32,485 nucleotides of DNA from Caldisalinibacter kiritimatiensis (GCF_000387765.1 NZ_ARZA01000047.1:1-32485), one strand, 5' to 3'. Counted from the first letter of the stretch, positions 22,895 to 32,193 are shown. Notes: generated by a model from the sequence alone, not told the origin. Translations and numbers: made by a program.

Positions 22895-24247
22895 GTGAAT
22901 TTACCTGAAAAGTTTTTAGAAAGAATGGAAAAAATATTAGGAGACGAATACGAAGATTTTATAAAAAGTTTTGATAGGGAACATTATAAAGGGATTAGAG
23001 TCAATACTTTAAAAATTAGTGTAAATGACTTTAAAGACATAAGTCCATTTGAATTAGAAAAAGTAACATGGTCTAAAGAAGGATTTTATATAGGAGAAAA
23101 ATCCAGACCGGGTAAACATCCTTATTATCACTGTGGATTATATTATATACAAGAACCTAGCGCTATGATTCCAGTAGAAGTTTTAGACCCGAAACCGGGA
23201 GAGAAGGTTCTTGACATAAGTGCGGCTCCAGGAGGAAAAGCTACACAAATAGGTGCAAAGCTTAAAGGTGAAGGACTACTAGTAGCTAATGATATTAGTC
23301 CTAAAAGAGTAAAAGCTTTGACTAAAAATATAAAAGTTTTTGGAATTAAAAATAGTATTGTTACAAATGAATCTCCTAAAAATCTTGCTGAAAAGTTTAA
23401 ATCATATTTTGATAAAATTTTAGTAGATGCTCCATGCTCAGGAGAAGGAATGTTCAGAAGAGACCCAAAAGCCAGTAAAAATTGGAATAATTATTCAGTA
23501 GATCAATGTTGTGGTATGCAGAGAGAAATATTGGATTGGATACCTAAAATGCTTAAGCCAGGTGGGAAGCTAGTATATTCAACTTGTACCTTTTCACCAG
23601 AGGAAAATGAGGGAACCATACAGTGGTTTTTAAATAAATATCCTGAGTTTGAAATTGAGGAAATAAAGAATATAGATGAAATAGATAACGGAAGACCTGA
23701 ATGGATACAAGCAAATCAAGAATTAACAAAAGCAAAGAGGGCTTGGCCACATAAGATAAAAGGAGAAGGGCATTTTATTGCTTTACTTAGAAAAAAAGAT
23801 GGTGATGTTTTTAATTTAAATTCGTTTAAAATAAATAAAGGTAATATAGATAGTTTTATTGACTTTAAAAATGAATATTTAAAAGATAGCCTACAAGGCA
23901 ATTTACATTTAAAATGTAATAAACTATTTTTAGTACCTAATGATTTACCAGATATATCAGGACTTAGACTTGGGAATTTAGGATTATATATGGGAGAATT
24001 GAAAAAGAATAGATTTCATCCAAGCCAAGGACTAGCAATGGCTTTAAAAAGAGAACAGGTTAGTAATACAATTAATTTTTCTAGTGACAGTATTGAAGCT
24101 GTAAAATATTTAAAGGGGGAAACTTTACTTGTTAACGGAGAAAAGGGATGGCGATTAGTTTGTATTGATGGGTTTCCAGTTGGTTGGGGTAAACAAACTA
24201 AAGAACATTTAAAAAATAACTATCGTCCCGAATGGAGAATGAAATAA
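22895..24247 (+). CDS. rsmF: 16S/23S rRNA (cytosine-C5)-methyltransferase, RsmF-like
   Basis: 450 aa. A RsmB/RsmF-type SAM methyltransferase with a C-terminal extension (about residues 300-450) that should be the PUA-like domain of RsmF. SAM-binding motif LDISAAPGGKATQ lies near 106-118. Motif IV VDAPCSGEGMF has a conserved Cys near 181, and motif VI VYSTCTFSPEENE carries the catalytic Cys near 231. The target cytosine cannot be read from sequence. I take GTG 22895 as start, spaced 4 nt from GGTGAT; the TTG and GTG at 22883/22886 overlap it. The RsuA-like gene begins 21 nt after the stop, so the two rRNA modification genes are probably one operon. Confidence 0.88.
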   Translation: MNLPEKFLERMEKILGDEYEDFIKSFDREHYKGIRVNTLKISVNDFKDISPFELEKVTWSKEGFYIGEKSRPGKHPYYHCGLYYIQEPSAMIPVEVLDPKPGEKVLDISAAPGGKATQIGAKLKGEGLLVANDISPKRVKALTKNIKVFGIKNSIVTNESPKNLAEKFKSYFDKILVDAPCSGEGMFRRDPKASKNWNNYSVDQCCGMQREILDWIPKMLKPGGKLVYSTCTFSPEENEGTIQWFLNKYPEFEIEEIKNIDEIDNGRPEWIQANQELTKAKRAWPHKIKGEGHFIALLRKKDGDVFNLNSFKINKGNIDSFIDFKNEYLKDSLQGNLHLKCNKLFLVPNDLPDISGLRLGNLGLYMGELKKNRFHPSQGLAMALKREQVSNTINFSSDSIEAVKYLKGETLLVNGEKGWRLVCIDGFPVGWGKQTKEHLKNNYRPEWRMK

Positions 24248-24268
24248 AGAAAAGGTCAGGAGGATAAT

Positions 24269-24991
24269 ATGTCTAAGAAACAGAGACTAGATAAAATACT
24301 TTCAAATATGGGCTATGGTAGTAGAAAAGAGATAAAGAGTATAATAAAAGATGGAAGAGTAAAAGTAGATGGAATAACAATTAATAGTAACAAAATCAAA
24401 GTTGACCCATATAAAGCAGAAATAGAAATAGATGGGGAGATAGTAAGATATAGAGAGTATATATATATTATGATGAATAAACCTAATGGAGTTGTATCTT
24501 CTACGGACGACCCCTTAAATAAAACCGTTATAGATATAATTGAGGGAAAGTATAGAATATTTAATCCATTTCCTATAGGAAGACTTGATAAAGATACAGA
24601 GGGCTTGTTAGTGATTTCTAACGATGGTAAGCTAGCTCATCAGTTATTATCACCTAAGAAGCATGTTGATAAAACATATTATGTAGAAGTAGAAGGAATG
24701 GTTGAAGATAATCACATAAGAGAATTTGAAAAAGGCATAGAACTTGAAGATGGTTATAAAACGATGCCTGCAGAACTTGAAATTTTAAGTTCAGGCCCTA
24801 TATCAAAGGTTAACTTAACTATTAAGGAAGGTAAATATCATCAAGTGAAGCGTATGTTTAAAGCATTAGGGATGAAAGTAGTTTATTTAAAAAGAATATC
24901 TATGGGTAAGCTTAGACTTGATGAAACGTTAGAACTGGGTGAATATAGAGAATTAACTGATGATGAATTAGAATTATTAAAGGATAGTTAA
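24269..24991 (+). CDS. RsuA/RluB-family pseudouridine synthase
   Basis: 240 aa. An N-terminal S4 RNA-binding domain (about 5-50: RLDKILSNMGYGSRKEIKSI) is followed by the pseudouridine synthase domain, with MMNKPNGVVSST and the catalytic Asp107 in IGRLDKDTEGLL. KEGKYHQVKRMFKALG is the family's late motif. It isomerises a uridine in rRNA. Whether the site is that of RsuA (16S) or RluB/F (23S) cannot be told. The ATG follows TCAGGAGG. It probably forms an operon with the upstream RsmF-like gene, and a 24-bp hairpin closes the unit. Confidence 0.9.
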   Translation: MSKKQRLDKILSNMGYGSRKEIKSIIKDGRVKVDGITINSNKIKVDPYKAEIEIDGEIVRYREYIYIMMNKPNGVVSSTDDPLNKTVIDIIEGKYRIFNPFPIGRLDKDTEGLLVISNDGKLAHQLLSPKKHVDKTYYVEVEGMVEDNHIREFEKGIELEDGYKTMPAELEILSSGPISKVNLTIKEGKYHQVKRMFKALGMKVVYLKRISMGKLRLDETLELGEYRELTDDELELLKDS

Positions 24992-24995
24992 TGTC

Positions 24996-25045
24996 AAAAT
25001 TAGTTAAAGCAAATCACAAAATTGTGATTTGCTTTAACTAATTTT
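24996..25045. terminator. long bidirectional terminator
   Basis: Perfect inverted repeat with 24-nt arms (24996-25019 with 25022-25045) and a 2-nt centre. The arms run from AAAATTAG to CACAA and back. A/T-rich ends give a T-rich tail on both strands. It overlaps the stop of the minus-strand HMA-like gene. Confidence 0.8.
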
Positions 25046-25250
25046 ATCTAATATCATTATTAAAATTTTGAATTTCTGAATTAAGTTGATTTGCTGATAC
25101 AGCATTTTCATCATAGTCAACAGTAACAGTATTAGCAACTGTATCTACTCTTACTGCGTTTACACCTTTCATACTTGATAATGTGTTTCTTATGTAATTA
25201 ATGTCATTTTCACCTTCAATATTATTTACTGTAAATTTTTTAGATTTCAT
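25044..25250 (-). CDS. HMA-like small protein without the metal-binding CxxC
   Basis: 68 aa, beginning MKSKKFTVNNIEG. The pattern is the ferredoxin-like fold of heavy-metal-associated domains: a strand, a helix (DINYIRNTLSSMKGV), strands NAVRVDTVANTVTVDYDE and a final helix. The loop that holds the Cys-x-x-Cys pair in copper chaperones has EGENDIN instead, with no cysteine anywhere. So metal binding of the usual kind is excluded and the role is unknown. The start is ATG 25250, next to GGAGGTGAT. Upstream in-frame codons to 25349 precede this site and give an unlikely hydrophobic leader. Confidence 0.75.
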   Translation of the reverse strand: MKSKKFTVNNIEGENDINYIRNTLSSMKGVNAVRVDTVANTVTVDYDENAVSANQLNSEIQNFNNDIR

Positions 25251-25533
25251 TTTATCACCTCCATAGTGTATTATTTGCAAGAAAACAATAATTATTATTA
25301 AACTCATAAAAATAAGTGTAGTAACCCGCAAGTATAAGAAGTTAAGCAATATATTGTTGTAAATTTTATTAAAAGTATTATATAATTAGAGTAAAACTTG
25401 AATATCTTTTATTTTTAAATAATTAGTTCTAAAGAAAAGATAATAACTAAATGTTTTTAAATTAAATAGGATATAAAATATGTTATAATAAAATTATTAT
25501 AGATTAATTTTGTAGTTAGATAGGGTGTTTATA

Positions 25534-26085
25534 TTGGTTTATACTAAGAATGAAAATATTTTTGATAGTTTTTTTATGAATAGAGATTTTCTTATAATGC
25601 AGTTTAAAAATGGAGATATCAATAAAAGAGAGTTTCTACAGTTGAATTTTGACTATATACAAAAAATGAAATTAAAACCTTTTGATAGAATTGATAGTTT
25701 TGAAAAGGGAATATATAATTATCAGTATTATAATATGTTAGCAAAATATTATTATATGATGGCAATGGATATAAAAAAGCAGCGTAAACATTTAAGTTAT
25801 TATAGATTATATTTAGACGAGTGTAAATATTATTATAATGAAAAGGATAAATCAACTTTTAGATTGTTAAAACATTTGAATTATGAAAACGTTGAAGCTT
25901 ACTATATAAAGGTAAAGTCAAAAAAATTAATGAATAAATTATATGAAATTGTATTAAAAGATTATGAGTATGCAATATTCCATTCAAAGAGTGTATGGTT
26001 ATTAAATGTTTTAAAAAAAGAAGGACTATTTAAAGAGGGAATTAGAACTTCACTTATTGATGATTATATAAACGAAAAGTATTAA
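25534..26085 (+). CDS. DUF6648-like protein of unknown function
   Basis: 183 aa, rich in Tyr and Lys, with no membrane segment or signal peptide. Recognisable stretches are SFFMNRDFLIMQFKNGDINK, KLKPFDRIDSFEKGIYNYQY and YYNMLAKYYYMMAMD. These recall a clostridial family I know as DUF6648. The C-terminal part is helical and basic. Function unknown. The start is taken as TTG 25534, 6 nt from AGGGTG; GTG 25525 lies in that site. It is convergent with the YceG-like gene, sharing a terminator. Confidence 0.7.
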   Translation: MVYTKNENIFDSFFMNRDFLIMQFKNGDINKREFLQLNFDYIQKMKLKPFDRIDSFEKGIYNYQYYNMLAKYYYMMAMDIKKQRKHLSYYRLYLDECKYYYNEKDKSTFRLLKHLNYENVEAYYIKVKSKKLMNKLYEIVLKDYEYAIFHSKSVWLLNVLKKEGLFKEGIRTSLIDDYINEKY

Positions 26086-26093
26086 TATCAAGT

Positions 26094-26130
26094 ACGAAAA
26101 AAGGAGCATCTAAGCTCCTATTTTTTTCGT
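26094..26130. terminator. bidirectional terminator
   Basis: A stem of GGAGC/GCTCC extended by ACGAAAAAA/TTTTTTCGT with a small bulge, loop ATCTAA. It overlaps the stop codon of the minus-strand gene (26118-26120) and serves both convergent genes. Confidence 0.75.
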
Positions 26131-26723
26131 GCTATTATTTTTATTATTGACTCTAGTGAACTGCTTTCTTTTATTTTAAACTCACCAGATTGTAATTTTG
26201 TATCAAGTTCTAGTTCTTGGGCTTTATTTAAAAATTCTTTTTTACTGTCAATAAGATCATTATCTAATAGGATATCAGCTATTTTATTAGGTAATGCTCC
26301 CTTTGGAATAACTACAGTAATCACTTTATTAGTTTCTTCTCTAGCATCTATTGTAGTTTTAATTACATCTTGAGCTTCAGTAGATTGTTCTTCATTTTCT
26401 TGAGCTTGTGATTGGTCTGTTTCTGAAGTTGTATTTTCAGTATCGTTTATATTTGAATCGTTATCGATATTATGTACATTGTTTTCTGTACTAATATCAT
26501 TGTCAGGCTCGGAATTTTGATTTAGATTTGGTTCATTGTTAGATTGTTGTATATTATCATTATTTGCAATAATGGGCTTGTCTATTTCATTAGCAAATAA
26601 AATATCTAGTCTCCAAGCTATAACTCCAAACATAGTTACAATAATTATCAATATCAATATAAAATCGCTAATATCATATATAAAATCTTTCATACTTTCC
26701 GAAAATTTTTTCAAACTCTTCAC
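26118..26723 (-). CDS. membrane-anchored protein with C-terminal YceG/MltG-like domain
   Basis: 201 aa. One N-terminal membrane helix (about residues 18-40) is followed by an Asn/Asp/Ser/Glu/Gln-rich low-complexity linker (about 50-120). A compact C-terminal domain (about 130-201) resembles the LysM-like N-terminal part of the MltG/YceG transglycosylase: VVIPKGALPNKIADILLDND, then LIDSKKEFLNKAQEL and LQSGEFKIKESSSLESI. The catalytic transglycosylase part of MltG is absent, so it is probably a cell-envelope binding or scaffold protein. The start ATG 26723 has only a moderate ribosome binding site (AGGGGTGAAGA). Confidence 0.7.
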   Translation of the reverse strand: MKSLKKFSESMKDFIYDISDFILILIIIVTMFGVIAWRLDILFANEIDKPIIANNDNIQQSNNEPNLNQNSEPDNDISTENNVHNIDNDSNINDTENTTSETDQSQAQENEEQSTEAQDVIKTTIDAREETNKVITVVIPKGALPNKIADILLDNDLIDSKKEFLNKAQELELDTKLQSGEFKIKESSSLESIIKIIARKK

Positions 26724-26985
26724 CCCTAGTATTATTTTGTGACAGAATAAGTATATAATAAAATTAAAGTCAGTTGATATCTAAAAAAGCAAATTATGTT
26801 ACCTAAACAATTCCATCTAAACTAATAATACCATAATATATTATACCATTTCAACAAAATAAATCTTCATATGAAGTATATAATTTACTATTATTAATGT
26901 TTCTGTATTTTGATAGTAGCTAAAGTTTTGTTGTATAATATGTAGGATAAAAATATAACTAAGGAATAAAGGAATGGTGGTAAAT

Positions 26986-27951
26986 TTGAAAGAAATCTTA
27001 ATCAATAAAAACGAGGCTAATCAAAGAATAGATAAATTTTTAAAAAAGTATTTTAAAGAAGCATCTATGGGGTTTATATTTAAGATGTTAAGAAAGAAAA
27101 GAATTAAGTTAAATGGGAAAAAGGCTAAGCCAAAGGATATAATAAAAGAAGGAGATAAGTTACAATTATATTTAGCTGAAGAAACTATAACGAAATTCAA
27201 AGGTAAAAATGAAATTGTTGAAGTACCTGTTAGCTTTGATATTGTATATGAAGATGAAAATATTATATTAATAAATAAGCCTAAAGGAATACTTTCGCAT
27301 TCTAGTAGTAACGAAAATAAAAATACTATAGTGAAGCAATTGATAAGTTATCTTCATAAAAAAGGTGAATATGACCCAGAAAAGGAAAAGACATTCGTAC
27401 CAGCTATTTGCAATAGACTTGATAGAAATACAAGCGGAATCATAATTGGTGCTAAGAATTATAAATCACTTCAAATAATGAATGAAGTAATAAGAAAGGG
27501 AGGATTAAAGAAATATTATATAACTTTAGTAAAAAATAAATTAAATCAAAATAAAGAGATACAAGGATATTTAATAAAAGATAGATATGCTAATAGGGTA
27601 AAAATTATTAATAAGAAAATAAAAGGAGCTAAAAAAATACATACATCAATTAATGTTATAAAAAACAATAATGATTTTACTTTGTTAGAAATCGATTTGA
27701 TAACAGGTAGAACACATCAGATTAGAGCACATTTAGCTTCTATAGGTTATCCTATTATTGGAGATTATAAATATGGAAATGAAAAGATTAATGAATTATT
27801 TAAAGACCAGTACAAACTATCTAGTCAATTTTTGCATGCTTATAAAATAGTATTTAAAGGCCTACCACAGGAATTTAAATATTTAAACAACAAGGAATTT
27901 AAAGCTGACATGCCGAAAATATTACATAATATAGTAAATGATGTTTTTTAA
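26986..27951 (+). CDS. RluA-family pseudouridine synthase
   Basis: 321 aa. An N-terminal S4 domain (RIDKFLKKYFKEASMGFIFK) is followed by the RluA-type catalytic domain: LINKPKGILSHSS, the catalytic Asp146 in ICNRLDRNTSG, then EIDLITGRTHQIRAHLASIG and PIIGDYKYG. Isomerises uridines in 23S rRNA or tRNA; the precise site is not readable. I prefer TTG 26986, giving the family-typical MKEILINKN, preceded by GGTGGTAAA. ATG 26974 is the alternative and adds four residues. Confidence 0.9.
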   Translation: MKEILINKNEANQRIDKFLKKYFKEASMGFIFKMLRKKRIKLNGKKAKPKDIIKEGDKLQLYLAEETITKFKGKNEIVEVPVSFDIVYEDENIILINKPKGILSHSSSNENKNTIVKQLISYLHKKGEYDPEKEKTFVPAICNRLDRNTSGIIIGAKNYKSLQIMNEVIRKGGLKKYYITLVKNKLNQNKEIQGYLIKDRYANRVKIINKKIKGAKKIHTSINVIKNNNDFTLLEIDLITGRTHQIRAHLASIGYPIIGDYKYGNEKINELFKDQYKLSSQFLHAYKIVFKGLPQEFKYLNNKEFKADMPKILHNIVNDVF

Positions 27952-28031
27952 GTTAGAACAAAAATGTTATAATAGAATAGTATATATAGGGGTATGGATA
28001 TTATGTATATAGTATCTAGGGGGGCAGACTA

Positions 28032-28496
28032 TTGTATATATATAGAGCAACACGAAATGATATATTTTATTTATTAGATATGTGGAAAAGATTATCAGAC
28101 TATCATATGAGATTTGAAGACTATATGGAGCCTTCACAAAATTGGAGAGAAGTGTTAATTAGTTTATATAATGATGATTTTGATAGAGCTGATAGATTAA
28201 TATTAATTGCTAAAGATAAAGGAAAATATATAGGATTTGTTAGAGTAGAGATAAAAACAATTTCGTCTATTTTTCAAAGAAAGGTTACAGGTTACATTAG
28301 TGATATATATATTGATGAAGAGTATAGAGGAAGTGGATTAGCGGAAAGTTTTATGAAAGAGGTAAGAAATTGGTTAAAATCAAAAAGGATTTATGATGTT
28401 AGGCTAAATGTAAATTCTCAAAACATAAGAGCAATTAATTTTTATAAAAAAATGGGTTTTGATGAAGTTAATAAAACTTTTAAATTAAATATATGA
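28032..28496 (+). CDS. GNAT family N-acetyltransferase
   Basis: 154 aa single-domain acetyltransferase. Motif A is visible as YISDIYIDEEYRGSGLAESF, with the R-G-x-G-x-A acetyl-CoA pyrophosphate loop. Motif B appears as NVNSQNIRAINFYKKMGFDE. The acceptor substrate is unknown. The start is TTG 28032, 8 nt after AGGGGGG; the ATG at 28003 is in another frame. It stands alone, with a hairpin at 28594. Confidence 0.85.
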   Translation: MYIYRATRNDIFYLLDMWKRLSDYHMRFEDYMEPSQNWREVLISLYNDDFDRADRLILIAKDKGKYIGFVRVEIKTISSIFQRKVTGYISDIYIDEEYRGSGLAESFMKEVRNWLKSKRIYDVRLNVNSQNIRAINFYKKMGFDEVNKTFKLNI

Positions 28497-28593
28497 TTTT
28501 TTTAACCAAATTACTATAAGGTATTCGCTTATTTTTATTAATATATTGTAGATTAAGTAAATGACTATTAACTAAATATAGAACATAAGTTAT

Positions 28594-28620
28594 AGTGGCA
28601 TTATTTGCCACTTTTTATTT
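28594..28620 (+). terminator. terminator after the GNAT gene
   Basis: The 7-bp stem AGTGGCA/TGCCACT has loop TTATT and tail TTTTATTTTG, about 100 nt after the stop codon. Confidence 0.75.
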
Positions 28621-28696
28621 TGTCTAAATTAAAGACGTTTAAAAAATTAAAAATTACATATCCTAAATATGAATAACAATAAGGAGGGTGAATATT

Positions 28697-29125
28697 TTGA
28701 AAATAAGAGATATAATGACAACTAATGTTACATCAGTAAGAACAGATAGTTCTATTAGAGAAGTAGCTAATCAAATGAAGTCACTAAATGTTGGTTCAAT
28801 GCCAGTATGTGATGGTTCTAATACACCTGTAGGTATTGTAACTGATAGAGACATTGTTTTAAGAAATGTATCACAGGGAAAAGATGTAAATGAGCAAGTG
28901 GGAAATATTATGTCTTCAGGTTTGGTTTCAGTAAGTCCAGATACTGATATACATGAAGCAGCAGAAATAATGGCTCAAAATCAAATTAGAAGATTACCAG
29001 TTGTTGAAAATGGAAGACTAGTAGGTATAGTTTCAATAGGAGACTTAGCAGTAAGAGATATTTATATAAATGAAGCAGGAGATGCATTATCTAGTATATC
29101 AGAGCCTAGCAATCAATTGAGGTAA
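28697..29125 (+). CDS. CBS-domain pair protein
   Basis: 142 aa made of two CBS domains. CBS1 (about 5-60) has IMTTNVTSVRTDSSIREVA and then PVGIVTDRDIV. CBS2 (about 72-130) has IMSSGLVSVSPDTDIHEAA and RLVGIVSIGDLAV. Such stand-alone pairs bind adenosine nucleotides and act as regulators. The partner is unknown. The start is TTG 28697, 9 nt after AAGGAGG; GTG 28688 overlaps the site. Confidence 0.9.
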   Translation: MKIRDIMTTNVTSVRTDSSIREVANQMKSLNVGSMPVCDGSNTPVGIVTDRDIVLRNVSQGKDVNEQVGNIMSSGLVSVSPDTDIHEAAEIMAQNQIRRLPVVENGRLVGIVSIGDLAVRDIYINEAGDALSSISEPSNQLR

Positions 29126-29140
29126 TAAATTGGTTCTTGA

Positions 29141-29172
29141 TGGAACGGGGTAAAGTTCTCCGTTCCATTTTT
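29141..29172 (+). terminator. terminator after the CBS gene
   Basis: The 8-bp stem TGGAACGG/CCGTTCCA (29141-29148 with 29160-29167) is followed by a T-rich tail. Confidence 0.8.
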
Positions 29173-29341
29173 ATACTTATATTATAAGATAAAAGTTTTT
29201 ATTAACCTATGGAAAAAAAGAATTTAATGCTATATACTTATATATAATAGTCTAAAATTTAGTTAAATTCTGAAAATGAATTCGCTTATATATTTAATAA
29301 TTAGTATTATTACTCAAATAACAATTGGGGGGAGATGTAAA

Positions 29342-31015
29342 TTGAGTAAGATTGTTGAGACAATAAATTTGAATATAGTGGGTATGGGTGAAGTAGAGGT
29401 TAAAAAAGGTGAAAAGTTAAAAAATGTAATAAAAAAAGTTAATGAGAAGTCCCATAAAGATTTTCTGGGTGCTAAAATAAATAATGAAATAAAGCATTTA
29501 GATTACTGAATAGATAAGGATAGTGTTATAGAGTTTATCGATATAACTGATAAAGATGGCCTAAGGATATATATAAGAACGTTAAGTTATATTTACATAA
29601 AAGCCTGCAATGATTTATTTCAAGACCATAAAGTAACAATAGAACACTCATTAAGTAAGGGACTATATAGTGAAATACATAAACAACAAAAACTAAACAA
29701 AGATGAAGTAATAGCAATTGAAAAGAGAATGCAAGAGATTATAGATGCTGATATTGATATTAAAAGGGAAAAAATAAGCATTGATAAAGCAAAAGAAATT
29801 TTTCAAGGACAGGGAATGGAAGATAAGTTAAGACTTTTAAAATATAGAGAAAAGGACTATATACATGTATATAATTTAGATGGATACTATGATACATTTT
29901 ATGGATACCTAGCACCTTCAACAGGATATATTAAAAAATTTGCATTAAAATATTATGAACCAGGTATTATTATTAGATTTCCAAGAAAACAGAGTAACTT
30001 TATGCTACCTAAATTTGAGGCACATAATAAATTAGCTAAAATTTTTAAAGAAAGTGAAGAATGGGGAGACATATTAGAAGTAGGAGATGTAGCTTCTTTA
30101 AATGATAAAATTAGAGATGGTTCTTTTGAAGAAATTATAAGAATATCAGAAGCGTTACATGAGAAAAAGATAGCATATATTGCAGATAAAATATCTGAAG
30201 ATAATGATAAAAGAGTTGTTTTAATAGCAGGACCGTCATCATCAGGCAAGACTACTTTTACAGAGAGGCTTTCTATTCAACTAAAGGTAAATGGTAAAAG
30301 ACCTATCTCTATATCTTTGGACAACTATTTTGTAAATAGAGAGGATACACCTAGAGATGAAAATGGGGATTATGATTTTGAATCTTTAGAAGCTATAGAT
30401 ATAAAGCAATTTAATGAAGATTTGATAAACTTAATGAAAGGAGAAAGTGTAGAATTACCTATATATAATTTTTTAACAGGTAAACGTGAATATATGGGTA
30501 ATAAAGTACAGATAGATAAAGACCAGCCTATACTTATAGAAGGAATTCATGGACTAAATGAAAAATTAACCTCATTAATACCCCATAAAAATAAGTTTAA
30601 AATATATGTAAGTGCTCTTACTCAACTAAATATAGATAGTCATAATCGAATTCCAACTACCGATACTAGACTTATAAGAAGAATAGTTAGAGATGCTAAG
30701 TATAGAGGGAATAATGCACTAAAAACATTACAGCTTTGGTCTTCTGTTAGAAGAGGTGAAGAAAAGAATATTTTTCCGTTCCAAGAAGAAGCTGATGTTA
30801 TGTTTAACTCAGCATTAGTATATGAGTTGGCAATATTGAAGAAATATGCAGAGCCTTTATTAAAGGAGATAGATAGAACAAATGAATATTATTCAGAAAG
30901 TAAAAGATTGTTAAAATTTTTAAGCTACTTTAAATCGGCTAATTATGAATCAGATATACCTAAAACATCTATTATTAGAGAGTTTATAGGCGGAAGTTGC
31001 TTTAGAGGAGAATAA
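29342..31015 (+). CDS. uridine-kinase-family nucleoside kinase with ThrRS-like N-terminus, interrupted by an in-frame UGA at codon 56
   Basis: One continuous frame of 558 codons, broken only by TGA at 29507-29509. The N-terminal part has a TGS-like region (MSKIVETINLNI to about residue 75). It is followed by a threonyl-tRNA-synthetase second-additional-domain-like segment with VTIEHSLSKGLYSEIHKQQ. The kinase part starts near residue 290 with IAGPSSSGKTTF (Walker A) and has SLDNYFVNREDTPRDE and LIEGIHGLNE. Codons after the UGA read normal family sequence (VIEFIDITDKDGLRIYIR), with no frameshift. The start is TTG 29342 after GGGGGGAG. The UGA falls where relatives have no conserved Cys as far as I recall, so selenocysteine is unproven. 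A nonsense mutation, an assembly error or readthrough are alternatives. The kinase could also be made from ATG 29729, which lacks a clear ribosome binding site. Confidence 0.75.
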
Positions 31016-31110
31016 AATATAACGTGATAAACCTTTTCTTATGTTGTATAATTGAGTTGAATGATAGTAGAAGATTTAGAAATAAAGCATAAGATTAGGA
31101 GTTGATACAT

Positions 31111-32028
31111 ATGCAAGAATTAATAGATAATATTGTTAAAAAGAATAGTGAGTTAACTAAAAAAGGGAAAGTAGCTGATTATATACCTGCTTTATCTAAA
31201 GTTAATCCTGATTATTTAGGTGTAGCTGTTAAAGATAGTAAAGGAAATCTATATTATTCAGGTGATTATAATAAGAAGTTTACTTTACAGAGTATATCTA
31301 AAACTATTTCACTTATGCTTGCTTTAATGGATAACGGAGAGGAAAAGGTTTTTGAAAAGGTAGGTATGGAGCCTACAGGAGATGCTTTTAATTCTATTAT
31401 AAAACTAGAAACTATGGTTCCTTCAAAACCATTAAATCCAATGATTAATGCAGGTGCAATAGCAATAGCGTCATTAATAAAAGGAAAGAATTCAGAGGAG
31501 AAGTTTGGTAGGTTGTTAAGTTTGTTTAGAAAAATATCAAGGAATGATAAATTAGATATTAATGAAGAAGTATATTTATCAGAAAAACGAACAGGAGATA
31601 GGAATAGAGCAATGGCGTATTTTATGAAAGATGTAGGAATTATTGAAGAGGATGTAGAAGAGGTTTTAGATGTTTATTTTAAACAATGCTCTATTGAAGT
31701 AGACTGTGTGGATATAGCTAATATAGGTTTATTTCTTGCTAATAGAGGTATAATCCCTGATACAGGAGAGCAAATTACTTCAGAACATATAGCAAGAACT
31801 GTGAAAACTTTTATGGTTACCTGTGGTATGTATAACGCATCAGGGGAGTTTGCTATTAAAGTAGGTGTACCAGCTAAAAGTGGTGTAGGTGGAGGAATAA
31901 TGGCAGTTGTGCCACATAAAATGGGAATAGGAGTTTTTGGACCAGCTTTAGATGAAAAGGGTAACTCGGTAGGAGGATATGGTATATTAAGGGATTTATC
32001 TAAAGAATTCAATTTAAGTATATTTTAA
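31111..32028 (+). CDS. glsA: glutaminase (GlsA family)
   Basis: 305 aa. A serine-dependent beta-lactamase-fold glutaminase that hydrolyses glutamine to glutamate and ammonia in the cytoplasm. The nucleophile pair Ser61-x-x-Lys64 lies in TLQSISKTIS. Other family motifs are PLNPMINAGAIA, SEKRTGDRNRAMAYFM, YFKQCSIEVDCVDIA and the VPAKSGVGGGIMAVVP loop near the C-terminus. The length is normal. The start is ATG 31111 behind TTAGGAG; TTG 31102 lies too close. A long terminator at its stop makes it a single-gene unit. Confidence 0.94.
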   Translation: MQELIDNIVKKNSELTKKGKVADYIPALSKVNPDYLGVAVKDSKGNLYYSGDYNKKFTLQSISKTISLMLALMDNGEEKVFEKVGMEPTGDAFNSIIKLETMVPSKPLNPMINAGAIAIASLIKGKNSEEKFGRLLSLFRKISRNDKLDINEEVYLSEKRTGDRNRAMAYFMKDVGIIEEDVEEVLDVYFKQCSIEVDCVDIANIGLFLANRGIIPDTGEQITSEHIARTVKTFMVTCGMYNASGEFAIKVGVPAKSGVGGGIMAVVPHKMGIGVFGPALDEKGNSVGGYGILRDLSKEFNLSIF

Positions 32029-32063
32029 AAGATTCCCTAAATTTTTAGGGAATCTTTTAAAAT
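32022..32063 (+). terminator. long hairpin terminator after glutaminase
   Basis: Perfect 20-bp stem (32022-32041 with 32044-32063), core AAAAGATTCCCTAAA, with a 2-nt loop and A/T-rich ends. It overlaps the glutaminase stop codon. Confidence 0.8.
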
Positions 32064-32193
32064 ATATAAAATATTCAGAAAAGTATGATAAAATAAAAAT
32101 AGATACAAATATACTTAGAAGTAATTAGTTACACTTTTTGTAAATTCACATAATTTATTGTAGGGACAAAATCTTAAATAGAAGGTGATGTTT

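Noticed and set aside
31674-32012. Minus-strand 112-codon frame antisense to glutaminase
   Set aside because: Shadow frame over a well-supported gene without translation signals.
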